45,852 nt of DNA from Advenella mandrilli (GTDB lineage: Bacteria; Pseudomonadota; Gammaproteobacteria; Burkholderiales; Burkholderiaceae_B). Both the position numbers and the translations under genes were made by a program. The stretch lies in assembly GCF_016595155.1 (NCBI RefSeq), contig NZ_JAENGP010000006.1, positions 1 through 45,852 of the forward strand. The letters are read 5' to 3'. Positions 6,829 to 15,141 of this stretch are shown piece by piece (within the stretch, counting starts at the first letter, position 1; each line of letters begins with the position of its first letter). The notes beneath the pieces were generated by a model. That model ran no database searches, was not told the DNA's origin, and was given only the letters and a program-made list of their open reading frames with translations.

Positions 6829-8322
6829 ATGAAAGTGAATAAATTAGTTGCAGCGGTCTCTATGGCATTAAGTTTGGGTATGGTGTCTGGTGTTGCCCTG
6901 GCACAAAATGCCACGGTTGTTAAAGTGGCTCTAGAGGAACCCGCTTCCGAGGCCATCAAAAAATTGCCCATCGAGCAGGCCGTGCGTGTTGCGCCCCCAA
7001 TGGTGCCGCCACCCATTACCCGCAAGCATCCGGCCCGCGTGGTGGTAGAAATGGAAACCGTTGAAAAAGTCATGAAAATGGCCGATGGCGTAGACTATAT
7101 GTACTGGACATTCGACAGCACCGTACCAGGCACCTTCCTGCGTGTGCGCGAAGGTGACACGGTTGAATTTCACCTGTCCAACCACCCCAGCTCAAAAATG
7201 CCACACAATATTGACTTGCACGCGGTTACCGGCCCTGGCGGCGGTGCGGCCTCTTCATTAACCGCGCCTGGGCATACCTCTGTATTCAGTTTTAAAACGC
7301 TTAACCCCGGCCTGTATGTTTACCACTGTGCCACCTCGCCGGTGGGCATGCATATTGCCAACGGCATGTATGGCTTGATTCTGGTAGAGCCCAAAGATGG
7401 CCTGCCTGAAGTTGATCGCGAATACTATGTCATGCAAGGTGACTTCTATACCAAGGGTGGCTATGGTGAACCCGGTCTGCAGCCTTTTGACATGAAAAAA
7501 GCCATTGACGAACACGCCGATTATGTGGTCTTCAACGGTTCCGTAGGTGCCCTGGCGGGTGAAAACGCCCTGAAAGCGGAAGTAGGTGAAAACGTTCGCC
7601 TGTTCGTGGGTAACGGTGGTCCCAACCTGGTGTCTTCCTTTCACGTGATTGGTGAAATCTTCGACAAAGTCTATGTTGAAGGTGGCAAACTGGTGAATGA
7701 ACATATCCAGACCACCTTGGTTCCGGCCGGTGGCGCCACCATGGTTGAATTCAAGGTAGACGTGCCCGGTGACCTGGTCATGGTTGATCACTCCATCTTC
7801 CGTGCCTTTAACAAAGGTGCGCTGGGTAATATCAAAGTAACCGGCCCTGAAAACAAGGAAATTTATTCTGGCAAACAAATGGACGCGGTCTACCTGCCAG
7901 AAGGTTCCGCCATCCAGTCGGTTGATACCGGCGCGGCGCCTGCAGCGGTCGTTGCCCAGAACCTGGAAGAGAAAATCAAGTTTGGCCAGCGCGTTTATGA
8001 GGCCAACTGCCAGGCATGTCACCAGGCGGGCGGTACCGGTATTGCCGGCGCATTTCCTCCGCTGGCCGCATCCGATTACCTGAATGCTGACCACAAACGT
8101 GCTGCCAATGCCATTGTGCATGGTTTGTCCGGTGAGATTACCGTTAACGGCACCAAGTGGAACAGCGTGATGCCTGCCATGTTAATGAGCGATAATGACG
8201 TTGCCAACGTCATTACCTATGTATTAAACAGTTGGGACAACAAAGGTGGTGAAATTTCACCTGAAGACGTGGCAGCGCAACGCAAGGCAGAACCTGCGCA
8301 GGCAGTACCCGGCGCGCACTAA
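6829..8322 (+). CDS. nirK: copper nitrite reductase with C-terminal cytochrome c domain (NirK/AniA type)
   Basis: NirK reduces nitrite to nitric oxide in the periplasm. A Sec signal (ending GVALA, residue 25) is followed by two cupredoxin domains. Type 1 copper ligands are His126, Cys167, His175 and Met180. Type 2 copper ligands are His131, His166 and His321, and the catalytic pair is Asp129 and His272. The spacing (Cys-8-His, [15 protein letters not shown]) is that of the AniA class. From about residue 380 a class I cytochrome c domain is fused, with heme motif CQACH (394-398) and a likely axial Met449. This makes a three-domain enzyme like that of Ralstonia pickettii, in which the heme passes electrons to the type 1 copper. 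The ATG has an AGGAGAAG ribosome site. It is followed by a nirV-like gene. Confidence 0.96.
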   Translation: MKVNKLVAAVSMALSLGMVSGVALAQNATVVKVALEEPASEAIKKLPIEQAVRVAPPMVPPPITRKHPARVVVEMETVEKVMKMADGVDYMYWTFDSTVPGTFLRVREGDTVEFHLSNHPSSKMPHNIDLHAVTGPGGGAASSLTAPGHTSVFSFKTLNPGLYVYHCATSPVGMHIANGMYGLILVEPKDGLPEVDREYYVMQGDFYTKGGYGEPGLQPFDMKKAIDEHADYVVFNGSVGALAGENALKAEVGENVRLFVGNGGPNLVSSFHVIGEIFDKVYVEGGKLVNEHIQTTLVPAGGATMVEFKVDVPGDLVMVDHSIFRAFNKGALGNIKVTGPENKEIYSGKQMDAVYLPEGSAIQSVDTGAAPAAVVAQNLEEKIKFGQRVYEANCQACHQAGGTGIAGAFPPLAASDYLNADHKRAANAIVHGLSGEITVNGTKWNSVMPAMLMSDNDVANVITYVLNSWDNKGGEISPEDVAAQRKAEPAQAVPGAH

Positions 8323-8431
8323 GCATTGCCGCAAGGCGTGCAAAGCCGGCGTGGGGGTAAGGCAGTATTGATAAGCGTCCTGTATATATTATGAACGTTA
8401 TTATATATATGCCTTATTCCCTAATCCGTAC

Positions 8432-8476
8432 ACACTGCCTGCGGTGCCCGTGCACCCAAGGCAGTGTTTTGTATTT
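8432..8476 (+). terminator. terminator between nirK and the nirV-like gene
   Basis: A perfect 9-bp stem ACACTGCCT (8432-8440) / AGGCAGTGT (8459-8467) encloses an inner GGTGC/GCACC helix and is followed by TTTTGTATTTTT. It lies only about 20 bp before the ATG of the nirV-like gene. It should end most nirK transcripts and leave the second gene to read-through or to a promoter in the AT-rich 8370-8420 stretch. Confidence 0.8.
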
Positions 8477-8494
8477 TTACCTAAAGAGTAAACG

Positions 8495-9379
8495 ATGACA
8501 ACAGCCTATTGCCAGCAGGCTTCTCAACATGCAAATGCCACACATGGCAAAAGAAACCGTGCCTGTAAACCGGTTTTGGCCGGTATTGCCGCCGTCCTGT
8601 CTGCCTTTGCCATGCAGGTGCAGGCAGTTGACATGGCCAGCTTGCCACAGGGTGAATACCGTCCCTTATATTCCAGCCAGGCCAGCCCACTGGAATGGGT
8701 CAGGGCATTTCGTATAGATACCACACCGGTTACCAACCTGGAATTTGCCAACTTCATTAAGCAGCACCCGCAATGGTCGCCCAATAACATCCAGAAAATG
8801 TTTGCCGAAGAGGGCTATCTTAAACACTGGTTAAAAGAAAATGACCAGTGGCTGCCTAAAACCATTGATGCGCAAAGCCCGGTTACCAATGTGTCCTGGT
8901 TTGCGGCCCAGGCCTACTGCAAGGCCCAAGGCAAGCGCCTGCCTACCATTGCTGAATGGGAATACACGGCCCGCGCTTCCGAAACCAAGGTGGATGCCAC
9001 CAAAGACAACGACTTTACCCAAAAAATCCTAAGCTGGTATGCCAAACCCGCCACGGCTAGTCTACCTGCCATTAAACAGGGCCAGCCCAATTACTGGGGC
9101 ATTTACGATATGCACGGTCTTATTTGGGAATGGACCCAAGACTTCAACGCCACCGTCTCTAGCAAGCTGCAAAAATCCAATCTTGAAGAGGTTGAAGTGG
9201 ATGGACGTACCCTAAGCCTGGACTTGGGTGCATTTTGTGGTGCCGGCGCCGAAGGCGTGGCAGACCCCAGCGACTACGCCGCCTTCATGCGCTATGGTTT
9301 CAGGTCTAGCCTGAAAGCCCCCTTTACACTAGACACATTAGGCTTCAGATGTGCCATGGACGGGGCCGCAACCCCTTAG
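8495..9379 (+). CDS. nirV: NirV-like SUMF1/FGE-fold protein
   Basis: The 294-aa protein has an exported N-terminus (hydrophobic 26-40, likely cleavage after QVQA, residue 44) after an unusually long 25-residue n-region. A SUMF1 (formylglycine-generating-enzyme-like) domain follows, with FRIDTTPVTNLEFANFI, SPVTNVSWFAAQAYCKAQGKRLPTIAEWEY, IYDMHGLIWEWTQD and the terminal LGFRCAMD. Genes of this fold next to nirK are called nirV in Rhodobacter and others; their role is unproven. The two copper-binding cysteines of true FGE (the SYCYRYRC segment) are replaced here by residues in AAFMRYGFRSS. Formylglycine synthesis is therefore unlikely, and a structural or copper-site assembly role for NirK is a guess. 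Own terminator at 9426. Confidence 0.85.
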   Translation: MTTAYCQQASQHANATHGKRNRACKPVLAGIAAVLSAFAMQVQAVDMASLPQGEYRPLYSSQASPLEWVRAFRIDTTPVTNLEFANFIKQHPQWSPNNIQKMFAEEGYLKHWLKENDQWLPKTIDAQSPVTNVSWFAAQAYCKAQGKRLPTIAEWEYTARASETKVDATKDNDFTQKILSWYAKPATASLPAIKQGQPNYWGIYDMHGLIWEWTQDFNATVSSKLQKSNLEEVEVDGRTLSLDLGAFCGAGAEGVADPSDYAAFMRYGFRSSLKAPFTLDTLGFRCAMDGAATP

Positions 9380-9425
9380 ATAAACAAGGGCAATTAACCA
9401 TTTGCAGCTTGTTGATCACATTAAT

Positions 9426-9448
9426 CGCCCGCATTGCCGGGCGTTTTT
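9426..9448 (+). terminator. terminator of the nirV-like gene
   Basis: CGCCCG (9426-9431) and CGGGCG (9438-9443) form a GC-rich stem over CATTGC, followed by TTTTT. It lies about 45 bp after the stop codon. Confidence 0.8.
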
Positions 9449-9858
9449 GTATTAAAACAACAAATGTGTTATATTTTAACAACACGGAAAATGCAGGCTT
9501 ATTGATGTAGTTGCGTTGTAAACAACATATCGCGCATTAATAATTGCAGTGCTGACCAATCGGCAGTACAGTAAAGATTCATGCGGTTTTAGACGTATGT
9601 CTTAAAGTGTTTCGTTGGGTGAGCTTAACAGTTTCGAAGGGAAAATGGCTTGCTTGATAATCGGTCTGTTGCATCGGCTTTGTTGCTCTGTACCAACATA
9701 AAAACCACAAAAAACGGTTTTTATGAAGAAGTTGGTAGCCAGAAAGTCAAAAATTTGGTGCAATAACTACAACTTCCCTTCGCGGAGTTTTATAGAGCGG
9801 TAGAACATAATGTCTTGATCGCTGCTCTGATCACTCAAAATCTACGGAGATTTAACAA
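9449..9858 (+). other. long intergenic/leader region upstream of the porin
   Basis: This 410-bp stretch has no credible open frame. It holds AT-rich sequence near 9455-9480 that could carry a promoter, a strong hairpin at 9691-9737 (listed separately) and an ACGGAG ribosome site just before the porin ATG. A long structured leader or a small RNA encoded here would fit the usual post-transcriptional control of porins, but no start site can be fixed by eye. Confidence 0.5.
9691..9737 (+). promoter_or_regulatory. large stem-loop in the porin leader
   Basis: TACCAAC plus ATAAAAACC (9691-9706) pairs with GGTTTTTAT (9716-9724) and GTTGGTA (9731-9737). That is 16 base pairs interrupted only by a one-sided GAAGAA bulge, with an A-rich 9-nt loop. 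No T-run follows, so it is not an ordinary terminator. It lies 122 bp before the porin start and could be a leader structure, an mRNA stabiliser or part of a small RNA. Confidence 0.6.
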
Positions 9859-11226
9859 ATGAAAAAGACTTTGCTAACTGCAGCTCTAGTTGCTGGCTTT
9901 GCTAGCGTAGCTCACGCAGAATCATCAGTAACACTGTACGGTGTGGTTGACGGTGGCGTTGGTTACACAAGCGTTAAAACAAATTACGATGTATCTGAAT
10001 ACTATAATGGTGTATATCAGGGTTCTATTTCAGCAACCGGTAAAGATCGTGGCTTCGGTGTTAAATCCGGTGTTCAGTCAGGCAACCGTTGGGGCCTGAA
10101 GGGTACAGAAGATCTGGGTAATGGTACCAGCGCAATCTTCCAACTGGAAAGTGGTTTCAACCTGGGTAATGGTCGTCACCTGCAAGGTGATCGTTTGTTC
10201 GGTCGTAAAGCCATTCTGGGTCTGACTGGCGAAAGCTGGGGTACAGTAACCCTGGGTCGTCAATACAACGTTGGTGATGACTTCCTGGCTCCTATTGATC
10301 CATTCGGTACAGGCTTCGGTCAAGCTGCTGTAACTAACACTGCTGGCGTAAGCTGGTCAGGTCGTTACGATTCATCTGTTAAATATCTGTCTCCAAACTT
10401 TAGCGGCTTCCAAGTTGGTTTGGCTTGGGCAGGTACTAACAATAAATCTGACTACGATGTAACTGTTTCTACTCCAGGTGGTTGGGCATCAGAATCTATC
10501 CGTACAAAAGAGAACGATAATCTGTTCAACTTAGGTGTTGCCTATAATAACGGTCCAATCCAAGCTGCTTTGGTATGGGATCATCAGAATCAGAAAGATC
10601 GTTTCTCTCTTTCTCAGTCTGATTCAAGTGGTTTCTCTAACTCAGTATCTGGTACAAGTAAATCTACCGTTGATGCATGGAACCTGGGCTTCGCCTATGA
10701 TTTCGATGTTGTCAAACTACACTTGGGTATCGGTCAACAGCGTGATGGCCTAATCCGTGATTCAGATGGTAGTTCAGGCTTGTTGGGCTCATTGGCAGGT
10801 ACTGATGCGGCTGCTTCTGCTACCTTGCCAAATCTGATTGGAACAGCTGGTAGCTTTTTGGGTGATTTCTACGGTGAAGGTTACAAACAAACTCACTGGA
10901 TGGTTGGTTTGTCAGCACCAGTTAGCGAAGCCGGTAAAGTGCTGTTCTCTTACCAAGGTGCACATGGTAAAAACAGTGACTCAGGTCTTAATGGGTTTGG
11001 TGGAGCATACTCTTGGAATGCAAAATCACGCACTAACATCTTCAGCTTAGGCTATACACACAACCTGTCTAAGCGTACTAACCTGTATGCACTGGCTTCT
11101 TATGGTACATACAAAGTAACTGGCAACGGTTCAGTTGTTTACAGTGCAAATGATATCGATTCTGCTAATGGACGTATCAAAACCAAAGCAACACAAATCA
11201 ACGTTGGTTTGCGTCACCGCTTCTAA
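9859..11226 (+). CDS. Gram-negative general porin (beta-proteobacterial type)
   Basis: This trimeric beta-barrel porin allows passive uptake of small solutes across the outer membrane. It starts with a classical 20-aa signal peptide (ending SVAHA) followed by ESSVTLYGVVDGGVGY, the first strand of the Burkholderiales porin family. The conserved RWGLKGTEDLGNGTSAIFQLE and GRKAILGLTGESWGTVTLGRQYN stretches follow. It ends in INVGLRHRF with the C-terminal Phe used by the BAM machinery. At 455 aa it is longer than the usual 350-390 aa; the extra length seems to lie in loops rich in Ser, Asn and Gly. Codon choice (many GGT, GCT, CGT) suggests high expression. It is monocistronic, with a long structured leader and a strong terminator. 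Confidence 0.95.
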   Translation: MKKTLLTAALVAGFASVAHAESSVTLYGVVDGGVGYTSVKTNYDVSEYYNGVYQGSISATGKDRGFGVKSGVQSGNRWGLKGTEDLGNGTSAIFQLESGFNLGNGRHLQGDRLFGRKAILGLTGESWGTVTLGRQYNVGDDFLAPIDPFGTGFGQAAVTNTAGVSWSGRYDSSVKYLSPNFSGFQVGLAWAGTNNKSDYDVTVSTPGGWASESIRTKENDNLFNLGVAYNNGPIQAALVWDHQNQKDRFSLSQSDSSGFSNSVSGTSKSTVDAWNLGFAYDFDVVKLHLGIGQQRDGLIRDSDGSSGLLGSLAGTDAAASATLPNLIGTAGSFLGDFYGEGYKQTHWMVGLSAPVSEAGKVLFSYQGAHGKNSDSGLNGFGGAYSWNAKSRTNIFSLGYTHNLSKRTNLYALASYGTYKVTGNGSVVYSANDIDSANGRIKTKATQINVGLRHRF

Positions 11227-11232
11227 TCAATC

Positions 11233-11249
11233 ACATGGTTTAACCATGT
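11233..11249. repeat. perfect 17-bp inverted repeat after the porin stop
   Basis: ACATGGTT-T-AACCATGT is perfectly symmetric and starts 6 bp after the porin stop codon. It may fold in the mRNA tail upstream of the terminator or bind a dimeric protein. Function unknown. Confidence 0.6.
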
Positions 11250-11267
11250 AATTGAATAAAGTAAAAA

Positions 11268-11296
11268 AACCACCTGTAAAAACAGGTGGTTTTTTT
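11268..11296 (+). terminator. porin terminator
   Basis: AACCACCTG (11268-11276) pairs with CAGGTGGTT (11283-11291) and ends in a T-run to 11296. An A-run precedes the stem, so it could also act on the minus strand. Strong, GC-stemmed and 40 bp past the stop codon. Confidence 0.9.
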
Positions 11297-11778
11297 ATAG
11301 CTGCTCGGTTTTTAAAGGTTTTTTGTTTGGGTTTTAAATTGGCATTTGATTTTCCAGGTGTGTCATGTTGGGTTCTTGATTGGCGGCGTGCAATCACTCT
11401 GCGGCTTTGCTCTGTCACAGGCGTATGCATAACTTTCTAGAACAGGTAAAAGGTGTGGAAAGTGCAGCCTCCTGCAGCGACTTCGGCCCGCAGGGGCGTC
11501 GGAGCAAAGGAGGCTGCACTTTCCGCGCCGCTCTAAAGAAGAACGAATCCAATCCTAAAATCGAATAAATTCCATAACTGAACGCATTGCCAAATAGAAT
11601 GAATTTGTAAAACACCTTCCTGTAACCCGATCAAACCAATATCATGGTAGAAAAATACTGGCTCAAAACGCATTGAATAGCTTGCTGCATAAAGAACATA
11701 CCCGCTTGAGCGAAATAAACAAGCATGTTCTACTACTGACAGGCATTCACCCAACGGCATGAAACAGGAATTTTTACA
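11297..11778. other. intergenic region between porin and porin remnant
   Basis: No credible gene is visible. The main content is the hairpin element at 11457-11524 (listed separately). The rest is ordinary mixed-composition DNA up to the start of the truncated porin. Confidence 0.6.
11457..11524 (-). repeat. hairpin element A: conserved core with 16-bp inverted arms
   Basis: Arms GGAAAGTGCAGCCTCC (11457-11472) and its exact complement (11509-11524) enclose a 36-nt core. Read on the minus strand, the core contains TTGCTCCGACGCCCCTGCGG followed by GCCGAAGTCGC. This aligns with the cores of elements B (39567) and C (45771). The arms are unrelated to those of B and C. With G-U pairs the RNA stem of the plus strand extends five further pairs (GGUGU/GCGCC). 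No T-run follows on the plus strand. Confidence 0.85.
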
Positions 11779-12159
11779 ATGGCTTCTACCTCAGCAACCC
11801 CTAAGAATGCCCTGCACCTGGCAGGCATATTACTCATCACCTTAACCTTACCAGCCACCACCCACGCCACGAGCCTCCAGCTCTATGGCACCCTGGATGG
11901 CGGTTTTTACTCCCATTCCAGCAAAACCCAAGGCCATTTCATCCATCCTGGCACCAGCCAATCAACCCCCTTTTCCATCCGTTCCCAAAACAGTGGGATT
12001 GGCAGTGGCCTGAAAGACGAAAGCAAAATAGGTCTACGCGGATCGCATAATATAGGTGGTGGCAACCGGATATTTTTTGAGCTGGAAGAAGAAATTGATA
12101 TTGCCACCGGACATCGTAGCCGTGATAGGGGTACCCGGGTAATAGGCATTGGTGGATAG
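11779..12159 (+). pseudogene. truncated porin gene (N-terminal 126 residues only)
   Basis: The frame encodes a signal-peptide-like start (hydrophobic HLAGILLITLTLPATTHA). It then gives TSLQLYGTLDGGFYSHSSK and SKIGLRGSHNIGGGNRIFFELEEEID, which match the first strands of the adjacent full porin (SSVTLYGVVDGGVGYTS and NRWGLKGTEDLGNGTSAIFQLE). It stops soon after RDRGTRVIGIGG, near where the full porin has LFGRKAILGL. Roughly 230-330 residues of barrel, including the C-terminal Phe, are missing and do not reappear downstream. A 126-residue piece cannot form a barrel, so I call it a decayed porin. Divergence from the intact porin argues against a recent duplication. Confidence 0.8.
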
Positions 12160-12180
12160 TAGAAAAATATTCAATTAATA

Positions 12181-12208
12181 AAAACTACTTGCCCTGTCAA
12201 GTGGTTTT
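12181..12208 (+). terminator. hairpin after the truncated porin, possible old terminator
   Basis: AAAACTACTTG (12181-12191) pairs with CAAGTGGTTTT (12198-12208) with one G-U pair over a CCCTGT loop, ending in TTTT. It may be the surviving terminator of the lost porin and would also shield the nuo operon. Confidence 0.5.
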
Positions 12209-12291
12209 GCAATTAACATTAATAAAAATAAAAAAACATGAAATATGTCGTTTTCCCTAAGTGATTGGGTATCAACCTGCCGATGAAATGA

Positions 12292-12297
12292 TACAAT
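12292..12297 (+). promoter_or_regulatory. possible -10 element of the nuo operon
   Basis: TACAAT in the context TGATACAAT lies 52 bp before the nuoA ATG. The -35 region is weak (TATCAA at 17 bp). It is the best promoter candidate between the upstream hairpin and nuoA, but is unproven. Confidence 0.35.
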
Positions 12298-12348
12298 CAG
12301 AAGGTTTAAGAAATTTAATCAAGTTTTCAATTTAGGTGGCTGCGTAAC

Positions 12349-12708
12349 ATGAATTTAGCTGAATATTTTCCAGTATTACTGTTTATTCTCGTTGCGGGTG
12401 GTTTGGGTGCATTTCTGTTGCTAGCGGGGCGTTTTCTGGGTCCCAACCGGCCAGACCCTGAAAAAAACTCACCCTACGAGTGCGGATTTGAGGCCTTCGA
12501 AGATGCGCGCATGAAATTTGACGTGCGCTACTATCTCGTTGCCATCCTGTTTATTCTGTTCGATCTTGAAATCGCCTATCTTTTCCCATGGGCTATTGCC
12601 AACGGGCATGTTGGTCTGGTTGGTTTCTGGACCGTCATTGTGTTCCTGGCAGTCCTTACTGCCGGTTTTGTTTACGAATGGAAAAAGGGTGCACTTGACT
12701 GGGATTAA
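12349..12708 (+). CDS. nuoA: NADH-quinone oxidoreductase subunit A
   Basis: NuoA (ND3) is a small membrane subunit of respiratory complex I, sitting at the joint between the arms. The 119-aa protein has three membrane helices (about 7-29, 62-83 and 88-110). It carries the conserved loop [22 protein letters not shown], whose cysteine marks the active/deactive switch region in mitochondrial ND3. The second helix begins with [14 protein letters not shown]. It is the first gene of the nuo operon, preceded by an AGGTGG ribosome site, and nuoB follows 21 bp later. Confidence 0.97.
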   Translation: MNLAEYFPVLLFILVAGGLGAFLLLAGRFLGPNRPDPEKNSPYECGFEAFEDARMKFDVRYYLVAILFILFDLEIAYLFPWAIANGHVGLVGFWTVIVFLAVLTAGFVYEWKKGALDWD

Positions 12709-12729
12709 TCCAAGCGGTGTCTAAAAACT

Positions 12730-13215
12730 ATGTCTGATCAAAATGTATTAAATAAACAGGGCTTTCTGGTTACCAGTGCCGATGCCGTCATCAACTGGGC
12801 CAAAACCGGCTCCATGTGGCCCGCCACCTTCGGTCTGGCCTGCTGCGCGGTTGAAATGATGCACGCCGGTGCCGCCCGATATGACCTTGACCAATTCGGT
12901 ATCATCTTCCGCCCCAGTCCCCGTCAATCCGACGTCATGATCGTGGCCGGTACCCTTTGCAATAAAATGGCTGCTCCCCTGCGTAAAGTTTACGACCAAA
13001 TGGCCGAACCCCGCTGGGTCGTTTCCATGGGTTCCTGTGCCAACGGTGGTGGCTACTACCACTACTCCTACTCAGTCGTTCGGGGCTGCGATCGCATCGT
13101 GCCGGTTGATATCTACGTTCCGGGCTGTCCGCCAACAGCAGAAGCCCTCATCTACGGCATGTTGCAGTTGCAGAATAAAATCCGCCATACCAACACCATT
13201 GCGCGTGAAGCGTAA
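12730..13215 (+). CDS. nuoB: NADH-quinone oxidoreductase subunit B
   Basis: NuoB (PSST) carries cluster N2, the last iron-sulphur centre before quinone. The ligands are visible as the tandem Cys38-Cys39 in [13 protein letters not shown], Cys103 in [10 protein letters not shown] and Cys133 in [12 protein letters not shown]. The quinone-site stretch [18 protein letters not shown]-like (here KMAAP) is conserved. The protein is 161 aa, normal for beta-proteobacteria. It is soluble, in the peripheral arm, and lies between nuoA and nuoC in the canonical order. Confidence 0.97.
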   Translation: MSDQNVLNKQGFLVTSADAVINWAKTGSMWPATFGLACCAVEMMHAGAARYDLDQFGIIFRPSPRQSDVMIVAGTLCNKMAAPLRKVYDQMAEPRWVVSMGSCANGGGYYHYSYSVVRGCDRIVPVDIYVPGCPPTAEALIYGMLQLQNKIRHTNTIAREA

Positions 13216-13247
13216 GATGTTGGCAAGCTAAGGTTCACGAAAATCCT

Positions 13248-13856
13248 ATGTCTCGTTTACAAACTTTAAAACAAAATGTGCTTGCCCATCTGGGCGATCA
13301 GCTCAACCTGATCGAAGCCTATGGTGAGCTCACCCTGGAAATCCCGGCCAACAAATGGCAGGAAACCTGTACGCGTCTGCGCGACACGCCTGAACTGGGT
13401 TTTGAAACCGCCATCGACCTGGCAGGTGTAGACTACTCTACCTGGGGTGCACCGGCCGTTAACGCCGCCGAAAAATTCCCAGCGCGCTTTGCGGTTGCCG
13501 TTCAATTGCTGTCATTACGCAATAATTGGCGTCTGCGCATTCGTGCCTGGGCGCCCAATGATGAATTTCCCATGGTGGCCTCGCTCATTAACGTATGGCC
13601 AACCCTTAACTGGTTCGAGCGCGAAGCCTTCGATCTGTACGGTATTGTGTTCGACGGTCACCCCGACCTGCGTCGTATTCTTACCGACTACGGTTTCATC
13701 GGACACCCGTTCCGCAAAGACTTCCCCATTTCCGGTCACGTTGAAATGCGCTACGACGAAGAAGCCAAACGCGTCATTTACCAGCCAGTTACCATAGACC
13801 CGCGTGAAATCACGCCAAGGGTAATTCGTGAAGAAGGTTACGGAGCAGGACGTTAA
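13248..13856 (+). CDS. nuoC: NADH-quinone oxidoreductase subunit C
   Basis: NuoC (30-kDa subunit) is a structural protein of the complex I peripheral arm that packs against NuoD. The 202-aa product carries the family signature from [20 protein letters not shown] through [17 protein letters not shown]. NuoC and NuoD are separate genes here, two bases apart, whereas E. coli has them fused. No cofactor ligands are expected. Confidence 0.97.
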   Translation: MSRLQTLKQNVLAHLGDQLNLIEAYGELTLEIPANKWQETCTRLRDTPELGFETAIDLAGVDYSTWGAPAVNAAEKFPARFAVAVQLLSLRNNWRLRIRAWAPNDEFPMVASLINVWPTLNWFEREAFDLYGIVFDGHPDLRRILTDYGFIGHPFRKDFPISGHVEMRYDEEAKRVIYQPVTIDPREITPRVIREEGYGAGR

Positions 13857-13858
13857 AC

Positions 13859-15115
13859 ATGTCAGAAATTAAAAACTATACCCTTAACTTCGGCCCCCAG
13901 CACCCGGCAGCCCACGGTGTGCTCCGTCTTATTCTTGAAATGAACGGCGAAGTCATCCAGCGGGCTGACCCGCATATTGGCCTGTTGCACCGTGCAACAG
14001 AAAAACTGGCCGAACACAAAACCTATTTGCAGGCCCTGCCATACATGGACCGGCTCGATTACGTCTCCATGATGTGCAACGAGCACGCCTATGTCATGGC
14101 CATCGAAAAACTGCTAGGCCTGGAAGTTCCCCTGCGGGCACAGTATATCCGCGTCATGTTCGACGAAATCACCCGTCTTCTGAATCACCTCATGAGTGTG
14201 GGTACCCACGCCCTTGACGTGGGCGCCATGGCGGTCATGCTGTATGCTTTCCGTGAACGCGAAGACCTGATGGACTGCTACGAAGCCGTCTCGGGTGCCC
14301 GTATGCACGCGGCCTATTATCGTCCCGGTGGCGTATATCGTGACCTGCCCGATACCATGCCCAAAAACAACATGGACACCAAATACCGCAGCAAGCGCGA
14401 CATAGACCGCATGAACGAAGACCGCGAAGGCTCGTTGCTGGACTTCATCGAGGCGTTCACCAAGCGCTTCCCAGGCTGTGTTGACGAGTACGAAACACTG
14501 CTTACCGACAACCGCATCTGGAAACAGCGTCTGGTGGGTATTGGTGTGGTAGACCCTGAACGCGCCAAGGCCCTGGGCTTTACCGGCCCCATGCTGCGTG
14601 GTTCAGGGGTTGAGTGGGACTTGCGTAAAAAAGAACCTTACGAAGTTTATGATCGCCTGGATTTTGATATCCCGGTTGGCGTCAATGGCGATTGTTACGA
14701 CCGTTATCTGGTACGTGTGGCCGAAATGCGTGAAAGTAACCGCATTATTGCCCAGTGCGTGCACTGGTTGCGTAACAACCCCGGCCCGGTCATTACCAGT
14801 AACCACAAAATCGCGCCACCCAAACGCGAAAGCATGAAGACCAACATGGAAGAGCTGATTCACCACTTCAAGCTGTTCTCTGAAGGCTTCCCGGTGCCGG
14901 CCGGTGAGGTTTACTCTGCGGTAGAGCACCCCAAAGGTGAGTTTGGTATTTATATGGTGTCCGATGGCGCCAACAAGCCTTATCGCCTTAAAATCCGTGC
15001 GCCCGGCTTTGTCCACTTGCAATCCCTAGATGAAATGTCTCGTGGTCACATGCTGGCTGATGCCGTAACCATTATCGGTACACAAGATATCGTGTTCGGT
15101 GAAATTGATCGCTAA
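13859..15115 (+). CDS. nuoD: NADH-quinone oxidoreductase subunit D
   Basis: NuoD (49-kDa subunit) forms the quinone-binding cavity with NuoB and is related to the large subunit of [NiFe] hydrogenases, although it has lost the nickel-binding cysteines. The 418-aa protein shows [21 protein letters not shown] near the N-terminus, [12 protein letters not shown], and the conserved C-terminus [20 protein letters not shown] followed by [10 protein letters not shown]. The start is two bases after the nuoC stop, implying translational coupling. Confidence 0.97.
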   Translation: MSEIKNYTLNFGPQHPAAHGVLRLILEMNGEVIQRADPHIGLLHRATEKLAEHKTYLQALPYMDRLDYVSMMCNEHAYVMAIEKLLGLEVPLRAQYIRVMFDEITRLLNHLMSVGTHALDVGAMAVMLYAFREREDLMDCYEAVSGARMHAAYYRPGGVYRDLPDTMPKNNMDTKYRSKRDIDRMNEDREGSLLDFIEAFTKRFPGCVDEYETLLTDNRIWKQRLVGIGVVDPERAKALGFTGPMLRGSGVEWDLRKKEPYEVYDRLDFDIPVGVNGDCYDRYLVRVAEMRESNRIIAQCVHWLRNNPGPVITSNHKIAPPKRESMKTNMEELIHHFKLFSEGFPVPAGEVYSAVEHPKGEFGIYMVSDGANKPYRLKIRAPGFVHLQSLDEMSRGHMLADAVTIIGTQDIVFGEIDR

Positions 15116-15141
15116 TACTGGCGAATAACTGGATAGTAAAA

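Noticed and set aside
7258-8121. 287-codon open frame on the minus strand inside nirK
   Set aside because: It is the antisense shadow of nirK, whose copper and heme ligands prove the plus-strand frame.
11457-11524. Element A as an ordinary intrinsic terminator
   Set aside because: The porin already has a strong terminator 165 bp upstream, the loop is 36 nt long, and no T-run follows on the plus strand.
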